In this document: positions 15,001 through 28,430 of the stretch, in pieces
Layout of the letters: each line of letters opens with the position of its first letter
Numbering within the stretch: position 1 is the stretch's first letter
Assembly (NCBI RefSeq): GCF_019399895.1
Contig: NC_091876.1
Span: 4,192,381-4,256,380, forward strand
Length of the DNA: 64,000 bases
Origin: Cardiocondyla obscurior
Lineage: Eukaryota; Arthropoda; Insecta; Hymenoptera; Formicidae
Reading direction: 5' to 3'
Notes under the pieces: model-generated
Database searches by the model: none
What the model was told of the DNA's origin: nothing
What the model saw: only the letters and a program-made list of their open reading frames with translations
Position numbers and translations under genes: made by a program

Positions 15001-18000
15001 ATACCGTATAAGCGACATTCTCTTTTGGTGTATTTAATTCGCAGAATCGTCTGTACAATCGCGACAATGAGACCACGTACAGACCCGCGCATGCCAGGCT
15101 TCCCCTTTCACGTACCACCTTTGTGAGTCACTCGCGATCGATTTCCACAAAACCAACACGCGTAATCGTCGGGAAAAAAAAAAGAGTGACGAATCACCGT
15201 TAGCTGGCGATCGCGATACGTAAAGGTGGAAAAATCGGTAGCGACTTAGTGGGGGGATATAAAGCGAGGCGCGTGGCTCTAAATCGCCGCTAACGGTGTA
15301 TCGTTTTCGGGGTGGCGATGATATGCCGACGGGGACGATCAGAATAACGGCGATCTCGTGGAAAACGATCGCGCGTAATTGGATAATGAATGGTTAACGG
15401 AATTACGAATATTCGGGGCGAAACGATACTCACACTCATCGGGCACGGGCTATGTTTCCACGCTAGCGGATCGAATAATACCTTTAACGGCCCTTCGTGC
15501 CGACGATAGCGATACCCGTACGCTGTTACATTAAACTGAAAGAAAAAACAGATTGCACTGCGATTAATGGAGGAAGAAAGGCTACCTCTATAAATGCAAT
15601 ATAACAACGGATGCGTAAACTACGCGTAAGATTAAAACTTTCACAGTACACCGCGGTCTAGACCAATTTTATTCCCGCGAAAATTCTGATTTCGAACATT
15701 TTCTAACGACGACTTCATTAATGAATCGCCTCATTAAATATGCGTTAATTATAAGCTCGACTCGTCGCGATTGTGCGCAAAATTATTTTATCGAACAGTA
15801 GGGAGTGTTTATTAAAATAACAAAAGTCGCACGCGTGGTTGAGTTGGAAATCGGAAGAAAGAAACGGGGGAAAAAAAAAGAAAAAAAAAACACTGAAATT
15901 GTCGCATGTTGGCTAAAGGTTAAAATAAGTCCATCGTTATCGATCTTTATGCATCTCGCGTAGCCTACTTTCCTAAAATATTCTTTGCGTCGCCTTCGAA
16001 TAAACAGTGGGTTCGCGATGCGACTGAAGATCCTTGTCGGGCGCTCGCCCTGGTCGAGGGGGAGAGAAAAAAAAAAAGAAAAAGAATTTCGAAAGCTACC
16101 GAAAACTTGGGCACAGATAGCGGCTTCCCGAGCTCATAAAAAATTCTCTTCCGCAAACACCGCCGCCCGCCGTCGACGTCGTCGGTATGAACGAGTTACG
16201 GAGATGCCACGAAGTCGTCGCCACCGGTACCGGGTGTCTCGTTCTTATTTGCATCTCAATCGCGGCCTAACGTTTCCCCTGGCAACGGCTATGAATTTTA
16301 TTCCGATCTCATATTTCTGGTCCCCATTGTGGCGTGCGAGGCGCGCCGCGCGGTTCTTTGCTATCAATCATCTCCGTCGGCGCTCGCCACCTCGGGGCTG
16401 TATTCCGAACTTTCGCGGCGGTCCCGCCCGCAAAAGAAGCGAGGAGGACGTCGACGAGTCTTCGACGACTCCTCTATTGCGCGAATTTCACTTCTTCCGT
16501 CTCTTCTTCTCATTCTTTTTCTCCCTTTTCCCTCGGCTTTCTCACCCCGTCGCAAACAAGAATTCCGCAAACGCCCCCGGGGTCCGTGAAATACGTGAGG
16601 GATGCGCGCCTAGACGACGCGGATCTCTTCGTGAGAAAATGCAGAGCGCAGCGATTCTTCCTCTTTATCTCGGGATATCTCGGTTAAACATCGCGACCGA
16701 AAAATCTCATCGGACAGGCGAAACACACCGCGACATTCTCCGCATTTTCAATTTCCGTCGCCGCGCTGCTCCATCCGCGCGGGCTTTACGGCATTGTTGA
16801 TCGTTTCTCTCACGGATGTTGGCGAGTATTAAGTAAAGTCTCGTGAGTGGAATCTCTCCACGGAATACCCGACCGGACTGGAGAAATGTCGCGAACGGTC
16901 CCCGAGATCTCTAGCGAAGGGCGCATTATCTGTCCGTTTGTATCTTCGAGTCAACATCCTCGCGCGTTTCCCGTTCAACCGGAATAAAGATGGACAACTG
17001 CGATCGTCCTCGCGACAGAACTTTATGTCGTCGATAAGTGGCTTAGTTTGTTCGTCATCGTTCCTTCGTCACGAAAACTCAGGCTCGAATAACAACGGTC
17101 AGTGTGTTATCAGGTAAAATGAAACAAGTTACGACGACGAAACTCATAATGCTCGTCAACGGGTTAAAGAAAGAGACAGAACTCCGGATATTGCCGGACC
17201 GTCGTAGTCCCTCTTCAATAAAAGTATCTTATCAGCGTCTCCGTAACCCTGTCGCATTTTCTCATCGCGACGATACCTCGTAGAAACGCGGGAGGCAAGA
17301 CGATGAGCTTATTTTCTCGCACCCCTTTCAATCCCCTTGCTAAAGAGATGTACGTAAGTCGCCATAGAAACTCGCGAAACTGAGAAGAAAAAAGCGTCTC
17401 GCAGAGAAGAAAAAAAAACGAGATTAATACCGCTCATTGTTTCATATTTTTTTAATTCGTGGAAATTAAATTTAAATTAATATTTAATTAAAATAATTCC
17501 TAGGCTATTTTTTTACGGCAGATGTTATTGGAGCTTTTGACGTTTTGTTAATTAATTGTTCTAAAATTTGAAGAATTTGTTAACGAAGTGGCGTCGTGTT
17601 TCTTGCAAAGTATAACATACCGGAGCATATTACATAGCACACTATTGTTGACCAGTGCGTAATTTTTAAATATGCTAAGTACTGGAACTATCGATTAACA
17701 CATACCTTTTTTTTTTTAATACGAAGGAACGAGCAAATTTATTTCAATCATTCACGAATCTCTCAACAATTTTATTTTAATATTTATATTTAAAAGCGAA
17801 CTCTCCGCTCCCCTTCCCGAAATTCGAGTCCAAAGAGCAAACTCACAAGGGTGACCGCGTATTCGTTTTGTAATGTTCAAGCTCAATTACATCATGTCTC
17901 AGTGTTACTAAGTCCGCGATGTCGTCCATGTCTATGTCGATACCATAAAAACATAAAAATACGATACCGTAAAAGAATCCCTCGCGCGATATCGGCTATA

Positions 18001-21000
18001 TCACTTCGCGGAATATCGCGGGTGGCGAGGATTCAGCTCGCACCTGCCGAGAAACCTGCCAGCGGCTACGGTCGATAACTCGTTTCGAAGGAAGGAATCC
18101 CCATGGTTTTGAACGCGAAGATGGGATAACTAAAGCATAAAGTCCGGCGGGATACGCGAGCCGCGTGAACGCACACGTCCGACTGATTGTTCGGCCGGCG
18201 ATTCTGCCGACTTGTTTTCTGGTTGCCACTTAGGCATATATAGATCGCGAATTATATACGGTTCGCCCTTCCCGTATACTGCGGTAAGCCTACGGCACGC
18301 CGTTACAACACGCTCGGCGGGGCGCCCAACGGATCGATACTTTGGAAATTACCTACGTTAATTGCGAACTTAAGACGAGAGACCAAAAGTCGCGTTTTCC
18401 CGACTTTTAAAAACGACTACGGCGCGGGTTTTTATTATTAATATAATTTTTTTTTTTTTTTCTCTAATACAATATTTCTAAGGTAATTTTATTAATTTCT
18501 CGCAATGACAGCAACGAATAAATTGATGTTGTTCGCACGTTTTTTGAGCTAGTCGAAAAGTAAATTTGTTGCAAACGCGGGAAAAAGAAACGATAATGAC
18601 ATTGATGAAGCGGTTGGGCGTCGGTCGCACGAAATTCTGGCCACCGCTATCAAAGCTCGCTTATCGCTAGCACCCGTCGGGCCTAACGTCGTCGGAGTGC
18701 CGTAAAATCGATATCGTTCTGAGAATACCGGCATTGCGTCATGTAATCGATATAATCCGGCCGCGAGAGCAAAGCGGGAGCGCTGTCAAAAGCATCCGAG
18801 TACACGTCGGGCGCCCGCGGATTACAGTAGATTCAATAAGATCCCCCGACTTCCCCAAAGCGCGACACATGCATCGCGCGTTTCCTCCCGAGATCTCGAA
18901 AGGGCCAACTACCGGGCGTTGGATCCGGAAGGCAGACAAGGAGAACGGAGCGAGACACGCGCGATAAATGTCGCGCGGCGAAGGGCCGCCCTTTCGATTC
19001 CGGGATCTTCCTTTCGCAGACGTCTTCTTACGATAATACGATGTCGCTCGATCGCGTGTCAGGTGCGTTTTCCAGATTGATAGTAATAGCGACGAGTGAC
19101 AAACGCTGCTCGGCGATAAAGAGAAAAAGCTCGGCGCTACGTCCGGTCTCACGCGGTCACGTTTTTCGCGACGCTCGCGGCTGGAAAGCTGCATAAACAG
19201 CTGGCCACGCAGTCACACGCGAATTGATATTTAAACGCGATCGCCGAACAACGCGGTAAAAGCGCGCTTGATTGCGCGGGATACAGTAAAATAAATTTGC
19301 CGGGACGAACTTTTCCTCCGCGCTGCAACCGCATTTCCCGATGAAGCCCGCAGTGTGAAAAATGCGCTTGCTCTGTTGTAAACACGCGACGGGAATTAGC
19401 CGCGGATGTTTTCGAACGCGCCCGTGTCGTTTAAAGTCCCAGCCCCGGCCGCGAGCCGCGCGGGGAAATTAACGCCGTTGCGCCGATAATTAATTTTGAT
19501 TATCAATTATTTGTCAACGAGATGACGATCGGGCAAATTTGCGTGGGAGACTCGCGCAAAAATCAAATTCAAATCAACAACGCTCATGACGTCGCGCTTG
19601 TGATTTGCCGCGCTCATCACGAGCAAAATTACACCGTCAATTAATTAATATTTGATGCCTAGTTCAATTAGAAATGCGCTTTTATTAGGAAATATTTGGT
19701 TAAATGTTATATAATGCACGGCCAGGAAATTAAACAATACGATTTACTAATTGAGCATATATCAATCTGACGCAACACCATGGATGGTAGTGGTACTTTT
19801 AGCGCGAGCTTGCTGTCGCGTATAACAGCATAAATCTAAAACACCGGTTATTCGACAAGTTACAGCTGGTTATCGTTATTTTTAAGGCTACGTTACAACG
19901 TGCGAACATAAAACGCGTAATACGGCCGTCAAGTTATATTCGGAGGAGCTATTTTTATATATTCGCGAAATCTTCACATGTGAAAGAAAAACACACGGTC
20001 AGTCATAAAGAACACACGTAATAGGTATTTAATGAAGAAGGAAGTAATTACAGTATTATTAAAGTAATTCAAACGTCATTTTTCTTATTTCCGTCAACGA
20101 CTTCTCGGTAATTACTCTCGTCGGAGACTTGCTATTTGAAAATACGTTAAAACTGGAAAAACTACGAAACCTGAAAAATTCGAGAAAAGAGTGACAATTT
20201 TTGTCATTTATTTTTCAAAAATTTAGCAAAATAAAACTCAGCAGTTTCTGAAACCAAGTCTAATTCCCAAGGCTCGTACAAAATACTTTTGCGAACAAAC
20301 GCATGGCGCGGAAAAATTAATATGACGGAAAATATTTAATCCGATTAATCTAATTACTTAAGTGAATCGAACATTACGCTAATTAATATTACCACACCAC
20401 AATCTATCTCTCTCTATCTCTTCGCCTTCGATCGATAAATTAAATAGTATCGAAACGTTCCGCGTATCTATCTGTGGGATACCCTGTAAATCTATCGACA
20501 AATCACCCGTCTCGTACGTTCGTTCGATGACACGTTTGTTTGTTTAATTGAATTTTTTCGCCGCAGACTGCCTACTGGCCTTGATTTATCGTGTATAACG
20601 CGCGCGCTCCGCGTCATACCTTCGGGGTATGACCAGCAAATTTATGGCATACGATTTTCCAGGGTCACGTACGTATATAATCGCGGCCTGACCGACTCAC
20701 GCCTCCGTCCACTTCCCGATATCGCGCCAGATAATGCCCGCCGATAAGTCTCAGCTGCCTGTCGGCATCCGCATTGTCCTGCACGCATAAATTCGCATAT
20801 TTCCCCGTGTTCCGTGTTCCACGTGACCCATATTGCAGCGTTGAGTCACACATAAGAAGAAAGAAAACCCGAAGACTAAATGACTTACGCCAATATGACT
20901 CGTATTGATTTTTTTTTTTCTTCTGTCAACCATTAAAAGCTTTTTACACAAGGGGGAGGGAGGAAAAGATTGCCGGTACAGCTAATACGTGGCCATTATA

Positions 21001-21267
21001 GCAATTTGCCATAGCAGTAAAAACCGTTGTCACGCTGACCTACGCGAAACAGATCGATTTCCGATGCGAGGTGGAATAAAATCTATTAATGTTAAGCGAC
21101 GAGCGATTGTTAAAAATTTAATTCAATTATATTGTTCTTGCCCTGTCCCTTTTTATATACCCACATATCTGCGACGTTTTATTTTGAACAATCTCAAGAG
21201 CGGGATTAATCAAAGTCGTCAAATCAGCCGTTAATTAAAGATATCCCGAAGCGGAGTGTCGTGTCTA

Positions 21268-21425
21268 AGCACGTGTTATCTCAGTAGAATTCAATACCGG
21301 GAATCAATCTAATTAGATGCACCTTCGTCATCAATTGCTGCGGAACACGGAAGGAACATTTGTGCTAATTGAATGGATGCGGTCGTATCGGATACGCGTC
21401 GCGCGTGCATGCAACGTTAAATCCG
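21268..21425. repeat. Diverged repeat with CTAATTAG core, copy 1
   Basis: Contains GTCTAAG, TGTTATCTCA, GAATCAATCTAATTAGATGC, ACCTT and CAATTGCT, then GCTAATTGAATGGATGCGG and GTTAAATC. The same blocks in the same order occur at 23,235-23,396, and partly at 22,775-22,875. Confidence 0.5.
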
Positions 21426-22774
21426 CGGCAAGCGAAACGAAAAGCCCGCTGCGTTAGCCCGCACAATTCTGCACAGATCCCACGTTAAACAACGTTCTCG
21501 GTAGCGAAATATATATTTAACGCTCTACTAAAGCCGGTCCGGATCGTTTCGAATCGATTGTCGCCCGGGCCATCGCACTTACTTTCTTGTACGGTAAAAG
21601 CGGAAGGATTTGAGGGTTTCGGTGTCTGGCGTAACTCCCCGCGATAAGGAAATTCTCAGATAGGAGCCGTCGCGCTTTCTCTACGGGGCTCTTCTGAATT
21701 GAAGAAGGACCTCGGTAGAGTTGGGTGACAGTTGACTCGGCCACGGTTCGACACGTTACGGATAGAAGGCAGTTTTACACTGACCCCTCTGCCACCAGAA
21801 CCTCTATGTATACTACCGTCTACTCCAGCCTACCGCACTCGTCACATTGCGTGACTAACGATAAGTGTATGTATGAGTGCGTATCCGTAGCGACGGTCGC
21901 TTACTTATGTCTGTCCGGGTCTGCTTGGCAGATATATTAATGCGGCTTTACACCCGCTATAGAGACAACGGCCTAGCAAATCTAAATTTATCTGCTCGAC
22001 AAAAAGTCTTTAATTATTCTTGTCCTGATTTCTTTTACATAATTTTGTAAAAGAAAAAAAAATTTATTTTGATTAAACGATTAATTTATTTATTATAATT
22101 TTGATCAAGGCCCCCGTCTTTTAATTTAATTTCTTAACTTAATTGTTAGAAAATTTTCGTGTGCATTGAGATGAAATTTTAAAAACTTTTTGTAAAAGGA
22201 TGATATATCTACGAGTCTTTTCATCGGCAACGTCATACACTCCTCCTGATTAAATTTTTTTTAAAACGGAAGCGGAAAGAATGTGTTCCTCGTGAAAGAT
22301 CTTTTACATTGAGACGGAGAACAATGAAAAATTGATAAATCTGCTTGGTCGAATAGAAGATTACGTCGCGGACTACATCTCACCGGATATAATTCCCCCA
22401 AGTATCACGTCGCGCGAAAAATCGATATCGAGAGCGCCGGCGTTCCTTATCGCGGAAAACGGGATTTCTCGCATCTAACAGAATTTCCCGTGTCTTTTCA
22501 ATTACCGGCGCGATCTCGAGACGCTCGATCTTTCCTTCCGTCATGTCTTCCTTCTCCCGACGTGGAAGTTTCCAAAACTCGCGGAAACCTCCGGCCGACG
22601 TGTACGTAATTTACATACGATTAATCTTGATCAACGGCGACACCCTCGTCCGAGGAATGCTCGTCTTCGTCCTTGATCTAGCGGGAATCAGGTTAAATGG
22701 CGAACGCGCCTACCGAGGCCATGATAGATCGTTACGTCTTGGCGAACCGAGGCTGCGCCGAGACGAATTTGGCA

Positions 22775-22875
22775 TAGCAGAATCGATCTAATTAAGCGCA
22801 CGCACAGGTCGCGTGGAACAAGACATCGGGAGGATGCGAGCTGATTGAATTGCGGTATGCAGATTTGCGTCAACA
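22775..22875. repeat. Diverged repeat with CTAATTA core, copy 2 (partial)
   Basis: AGAATCGATCTAATTA is followed by GCGCAC, then GGAACAAGAC and GCTGATTGAATTGCGG. This is the weakest of the three copies and lacks the left blocks. Confidence 0.35.
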
Positions 22876-23234
22876 GAATATTCCGATTGCGCCCCGTCGA
22901 TGGAACCGCATTATGTCACGAATTGAGTAACGCGATTGTCTAAAATCGCATAAGCTTACGTTCGTCTCTATAACATCTCTTTCTCGACTTCAAATTGCCA
23001 ATCGCAATTCGTCGCCGATCGCGCGTGTCGTCTGACAGCGAAAAAAAAAAAAAATCAATTGATGTAACGCTCTAATTTTATACCCGAACTCGTCGAAGCG
23101 ACTAATTCGTTTCATCCTTTTATTTTTAAACATATATTATTACGTGTCACGGAAAAGTTCCAAGTTCACATCACGCGTTTATCAGTCAGATGAGTGAATT
23201 ATATAACTTGGACTTACCGAAGATGGATTACCAC

Positions 23235-23396
23235 GTCTGAGTGATGTTATATTATCTCACGGATGGATCCAGTTGCGAGAATCGATCTAATTAGATACAC
23301 CTTGATCAATTGCTTCAGGATGAGAAATACTCGCGTTAATTGGACTGATGCGCCGACCAGATTCGCGCTACATATCCGCGATGTTAAATCTAATCT
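23235..23396. repeat. Diverged repeat with CTAATTAG core, copy 3
   Basis: GTCTGAG, TGTTATATTATCTCA, GAATCGATCTAATTAGATAC, ACCTT and CAATTGCT, then GTTAATTGGACTGATGCG and GTTAAATC, collinear with copy 1. The core holds palindromic CTAATTAG (homeodomain-type) and a CCTTGATCAA (TCF-like) string. Confidence 0.5.
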
Positions 23397-23948
23397 CACA
23401 AAAACGTATTAAAGCCAGAAATCGATATTCGCAGAATTAGCAACTCGTACGGATTCGCGAACAGAAATTAGCGGCGTACATGGCACGTTATTGTTTAATA
23501 TACGCAGGCAGGCACGTGCACATTGCGGCTACCTTCGATACTTGCATCTCTCATTTTTTTTTCCTCCGTTCTCGTTACCGACGCATCGATATTATTACAG
23601 CTCAGGGAAGCAAAAAGCAAAAATACTCTAAATTTTCATTGCTAATGACGCGAGAACATCTCGCCCGCCGTGTTATCGTTATCTCCCGACTGTAAGCTCA
23701 CTGCTGGATAAGCGAACGAATTTAATCGCGTATCTTCGAATTTTCCGTGCGATAAAGCTCGCTTTGTTCGGCACCTCCTCTCCCATCGATGCCGTGAATA
23801 TTTTCCTATCTGTAAAAAATTGGTGTGACGCCTGAATTATCGATTCTATTGTTACCGTTTATTAATTTTTTTTTTTTTTTTTGAGAAAATTTTTATAAAA
23901 AAAAAACTTTTATCTTTTTTTTATATATTAATTTTATTTACTATACAG

Positions 23949-24110
23949 TCATGTCTACATTGATATTTTCCGTTTTCTGTTACAGACACCGGCAAGCACA
24001 CTACAACTCCGCTGAAGCTCATACAGATTACCAATGTAAGTCGCATAATTTTTTTTTTGTAGTTAATAATTGTAATCTCTTAAAAAATAGCACGCATGCA
24101 AAAAAATAGA
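23949..24110 (+). repeat. Splice-flanked mini-exon-like element, copy 2
   Basis: GTCATGTCTACATT, a pyrimidine tract and CTGTTACAG precede a 50-nt core (23,986-24,035) and GTAAGTCGCATAA. It shares an identical 22-base core (24,000-24,021) with copy 4. The similarity continues through a T-run, GTAGTTAAT and CTTAAAAAATAGC, well into the intron-like side, to about 24,100. Confidence 0.6.
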
Positions 24111-27100
24111 GTGCATGGTTTTTTCTAGTATTACTAAAAATAAAGCATGTCGAATCGATTGTTCATCTTGCTGCTAAATGAACAATACCGTTACAATAAC
24201 GTACAATTGTACGTCAGCTTTTTCGTGAAATAACGCTGTATTATTTTGTATATTAATATCGGCAATATCAGCGGGGTTTATCGAGGTATAAAAACTCCCC
24301 TGTAATATGTGTTCGGTATTATTCGGCTCATTGTCAAACACGAGGAGCTTAATTTCGGACGACGATTGTTACCGAATCTCCATGTCGAGTAGGATTTCAG
24401 AAGCCGCGATCGCGGCATCGAGCCCTTAGGTAGAATTAACCCTCTCGATTTATTTCGTGACCGACCCACCCTCGCTTCTCGACCGCCGGTCGAGAGGAAT
24501 CTTCGCGGCGACACTTGAGAGACGTGATGCTGATAAAGGATCTCCATTCGCCGGGCGAGCCCTTGGCCGGTAGCCCGTAGTCGCGCGCTCTCCCGAGTTA
24601 CGGAGGCTATCTCGGCCGCGTTCCCGTGAATGCGCATTGTCCGCATTGTGTTGCCCGATGATTGCCGAGCTAAGGATACCGCAGGCTGGATGCTGGGGGA
24701 GATGCAGTCGCGTGACGCGCGTCGCTGCGCCGTTGTCATTTATCTCGCATGGAATTTCAGATATTTCCCGAGCCGCGGCGCGATTATTGCGAGACAAGCG
24801 ACGTGTAATTAACACGGGGTCCCGAAGCGAACGAGCGGAAGGGTTCGTGCGCCGATTTAAGCGGTCGAAATGCAATAGTTGCGTCACATTAATTGACAAT
24901 CGTCTTCGTCCCGACGACATTCTCCCCGTTCGACGGTTAAGATGTTTCTCGTGCGAGAATAACGGGTGCGAACGTTTACCGCGGATATAATTACGTTAAC
25001 AAGCCGGAATACGTTGGTACCAGACGCGGTAGGAGCTCGTTTAATCCTTGAAATCACAGTCGACGGGTTCTCTCTGCGCCTCACAAAAGATTTTCGGGTA
25101 CGCCCGTACCACCCCCGGTGCTGTTTGCCGCCTTTCGTTGCGCCCGTCGGCCAAAGTAAGCCGCGCATATTCCAACGACGTCGTCGTCCCGCGCATCTGC
25201 AAATGACAGCAGTTGTTTCCAAGTTTATCCGAAGCCGCGAAACGTATCCAGCCTCTTAATTCGCTCGTCTACCGCCGACGGAGGAAGCGGGAGAAGACAC
25301 ACGTACGATAATCGCCACGTATCCCACAGCAAAGCCGCTCCCGCACGCGAGTCCCTCTTACTCTCGCCTCCTTCTTCCCTTTGTTACCTAAATTTATTCC
25401 GCTATCATGCCGATGTGGTTTAAGCGACTTAAAGCGTTAATGTGTCCGGAAAAATTTAATCACGTTAAAGCAAAGTTCGCCAAGTTCGCAAAGGCGGATT
25501 AAATTTATAACTTGACGGATAAAATGGGCAAAATAATTGGTGAAAATGAGAAACTCTATCAGTACACGTACTGAAGTGCGTATTAGAATAACGAAAGAAA
25601 ATTACGAATTATATATCTGAGAAGCGGATTAGAAAAGAAATAAGATATTATGTTCAACTCCTTCTTTTAATTTTTCTTTCCTTTGTTGTAATAAAACAAG
25701 GGATCTCGTTAATGTAAGAATGGTATTGCGGATCACGAAAATCCCTCACGAAGCCAAGTCCGGGCGAAACGCGAAGTAGGAATCGGCACCGCTGCGCCGG
25801 AAAGCTCTAAATTTATCGCCAATAGCTTCCTAGGTGCGCGAAAAGCTATCTTTGATCTCTCTCTTGCACTGATTTATAGATCCCACTTTAATATAACGAA
25901 AACGGCGAAAATCGACTCGCGAGAAATAGGAAGAGAAATAGAATTCTTCTGTATTTCGTTTATACTTGGAGGCGTTAACGTCGAAAAGCCGGCTTGTTTT
26001 TTTTTTCTCTTTCGCGAAAGGCCAGAATCGTTAACGAGAAACAATCCCTCGTTGTGGAATAATCGACCGCGATTCGTTTCCTCTGATCTTCATCGCGAGC
26101 ATGATCCCGCTTGGCTAGGACAGAGCTAAATGCCGTATCGAAGAAAATTACAGCAACTTAATCTCCGTCTTCATTTCTTTCTTCCTGCAGCCGCGCCCAG
26201 AAAACTTCCGAATATTCCGAACACGTAGACGATCGGACTAAACTTCTCTTTAATACGTTTCGTGTCCGCGAATATATGCCGCTCTGCGAAAATGTTGAAA
26301 GCATTCTCTCACGAACTTATTTCTCGCTCCTTACAGTCGTAATTAAACTTAATTTGAATAAAATGTTGTGCATTCGGGGCGTATGATTTACTCGCGGGCG
26401 CGCTAAAATTACTTGGTCGCCACCGCGAATCATTTAATGCACTATTTTATAATTTAATAATATAAAATAAAAATTGATAAAGAATTATCAACAATTTTGA
26501 TGCGTGTATTTTAACAGTTTATTGCGCCAAGTATCGTTTTCAATTTATATATTTCGAATGCTATAAATATTAATTAATTTGCTGCGGTTACGAATCGAAA
26601 AATATGTATGTGTGCTTTGATTATCACATTTCATACACAAGGCAGACATATAATAAATATAATGTTACCTTCTCTCTCTTAATGGAAATTCGACATACTC
26701 AATTCAAATATTAACGCCGCAAGTTATCATCTCGATGGTCAATTTTTTCTTTTTCTTTTTTTTTTTATTTCGAGTTTATATTTCAAGTGTAGATAACCCG
26801 GGGATGGGGACATCTTTCCGTTCTGCATGCACGCGCTTACATCACCTTCGGTTTCGCGACAATAAATCCTACCGTTTTACGTTACGTCTCCTTTCAATTT
26901 TTACGCTGCTCGCGATAGCGTAAGCATCGATCTTCGCGTTTCTATGAGTCGATGTCGCATCGTCAAGCGCGACAAATAAAAGCCCCGGGCTTGTTCATAC
27001 AGGCACGATTCTCGCCAGCGATATTTAACCAGTCAGTTCAGGTGTGTCAAACGTGCCCATCGATAATCGCCTTCGGCGAAAATTGATGGGAGAAGTATCG

Positions 27101-27857
27101 TCGCCCGTGGAATTCTCTGTTTTTGGAAATTGCAATGTCGCAATGGCAAAATATGAACGAAACCAAAGCGAAACGATGGACCGTCCCTCCCCCTTAGTAA
27201 ATTGATTCACCCTTACGTTCATACGTTTTTAATTAAATAAATAATTATATTATGTTTGCGTGCTAAATTAATGGGAATTTTAATTAATTTAAATTATTTA
27301 ATAAATTTCTCCATTGAGTAGGGTAAAATTATTTTTTTATATATTTAATTATGTAATACATTCATCAACGTGATACAACTGCGCATCAATCGTATAAAAT
27401 ATTTCGATAACACAGTGGTATTAGATAAGTAGGTAAATAAAAAAGAACCGACGTCTAATATTTTGTTATAACTGCTCGCGTAATATTTATCGACATCTTA
27501 TTTATTAAAAAAATCATCGTGTAAAATAATTGGTGATATAGAATACTGTTCTAATTATCTTGAAATGCAGTATTAAAATTAATACAATTGTCGATATCTT
27601 TAATTGATTTTATTGGTACTTACAACTTCGCTAAAGAGTACGAAATGCTTCTTGTTTAATTCAATTTCTTAGTCCGATCACTTTTACCAGTCGCTCAATA
27701 CTTTTTTTTTTCTCGCTCTTACAGTTAGCACATTATTTTAACTAAATCATGCATTGATGCCTTTGCTTATCAACGGGGAAAAATATTCGTCGCTAAAACT
27801 TCTTCTATACATTTTCCTTAAATTTCTAATTCTACAAACATACTTGCGTACTTTCAT
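24111..27857. other. Gene-free stretch downstream of the ABCA gene
   Basis: A GC-rich block at 24.4-25.4 kb with overlapping frames on both strands, then AT-rich DNA towards the ABCA 3' end. Nothing recognisable as coding. Confidence 0.6.
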
Positions 27858-27863
27858 TTTATT
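27858..27863 (-). terminator. Candidate poly(A) signal AATAAA of the ABCA gene
   Basis: On the minus strand this is the first AATAAA found downstream of the stop codon, about 440 nt into the presumed 3' UTR; another lies at 27,608-27,613. No other sequence feature separates real from chance signals in this AT-rich DNA, so it is a guess. Confidence 0.25.
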
Positions 27864-28301
27864 TAAAAAGAAACTAATAAATCAGAATTATTTCTAAATT
27901 ATAATTGCTAAGAGATTAAAATATTTACAAATTCGAGATTTAAACTTGAGGACCGAAACTGCTTTGCTGCGAATTTTTAAGATCTATTTTTCTGAGATTT
28001 GATCCAAAAGTGCGGATTTCATAAAGGAATGTACGTCTAAATCTCTCCTCTTGAAAGAAATTGCGTAAGAATCACAAAACACTCCCTTTCTTTTTCTTTA
28101 AAACTCGTGTGAGTTACGCGCATTGCCGTGGCGTCGAAATTAAGCAAACTATCACAGTAATTGCCACGAAATACGCACCGCGAGAACACGACGAGTGGGA
28201 GAGAGGTCTTTATCAAGCGAAAACGTAAAACTTGAATTAATTTGGCGTATCTACTTGAAGCGAAAGGCTTCTGACGTTTAGCCTAATTAAACGACACACA
28301 T

Positions 28302-28430
28302 TTATAACGTGTCCATGTAGATAGTATCCATGCTGGAGTACATATTAGGCACGCTGTTTCTGCTGCCTTGGCCGAAAGCAGCTACGTCGATGACCTCGTC
28401 GTCTAGCTCCTCCGAGAAAGTCACCAGAAC
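28302..28430 (-). other. ABCA exon 49: terminal coding exon
   Basis: Acceptor TTTGCAG, then VLVTFSEELDDEVIDVAAFG and a serine/methionine-rich tail ending MDTL before TAA at 28,302. Joined to SLDQ of exon 48 it makes LDQVLVTFSEE, the position of the conserved LEQVFVNFA stretch at the end of ABCA1-type proteins. This shows that the two exons belong together even though they are 4,467 nt apart. Confidence 0.9.

Larger units (their letters stand above)
6109..21267. other. Gene-free stretch
   Basis: No exon of a recognisable protein. GC-rich blocks (10.8-12.6, 15.9-17.0, 18.6-19.5 kb) give long arginine-rich frames on both strands, the longest 271 codons at 15,985-16,800. An A/G tract lies at 11,090-11,135. 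TATAAA-like strings (11,936, 15,258) are isolated. It may be intergenic or lie in a long intron. Confidence 0.6.

Noticed and set aside
15240..15300. GATATAAAG as a TATA box on the plus strand
   Set aside because: No initiator or gene downstream; isolated TATA-like strings are expected in this composition. The same applies to CTATAAAG at 11,935.
15985..16800. Longest non-ABCA open frame, 271 codons on the plus strand
   Set aside because: Lies in a GC-rich, stop-poor block with long frames on both strands; extremely arginine-rich, no domain and no splice or promoter context.
24278..25259. Several frames of 97-156 codons on both strands
   Set aside because: Same pattern of mutually overlapping frames in a CpG-rich block; none has a recognisable domain.
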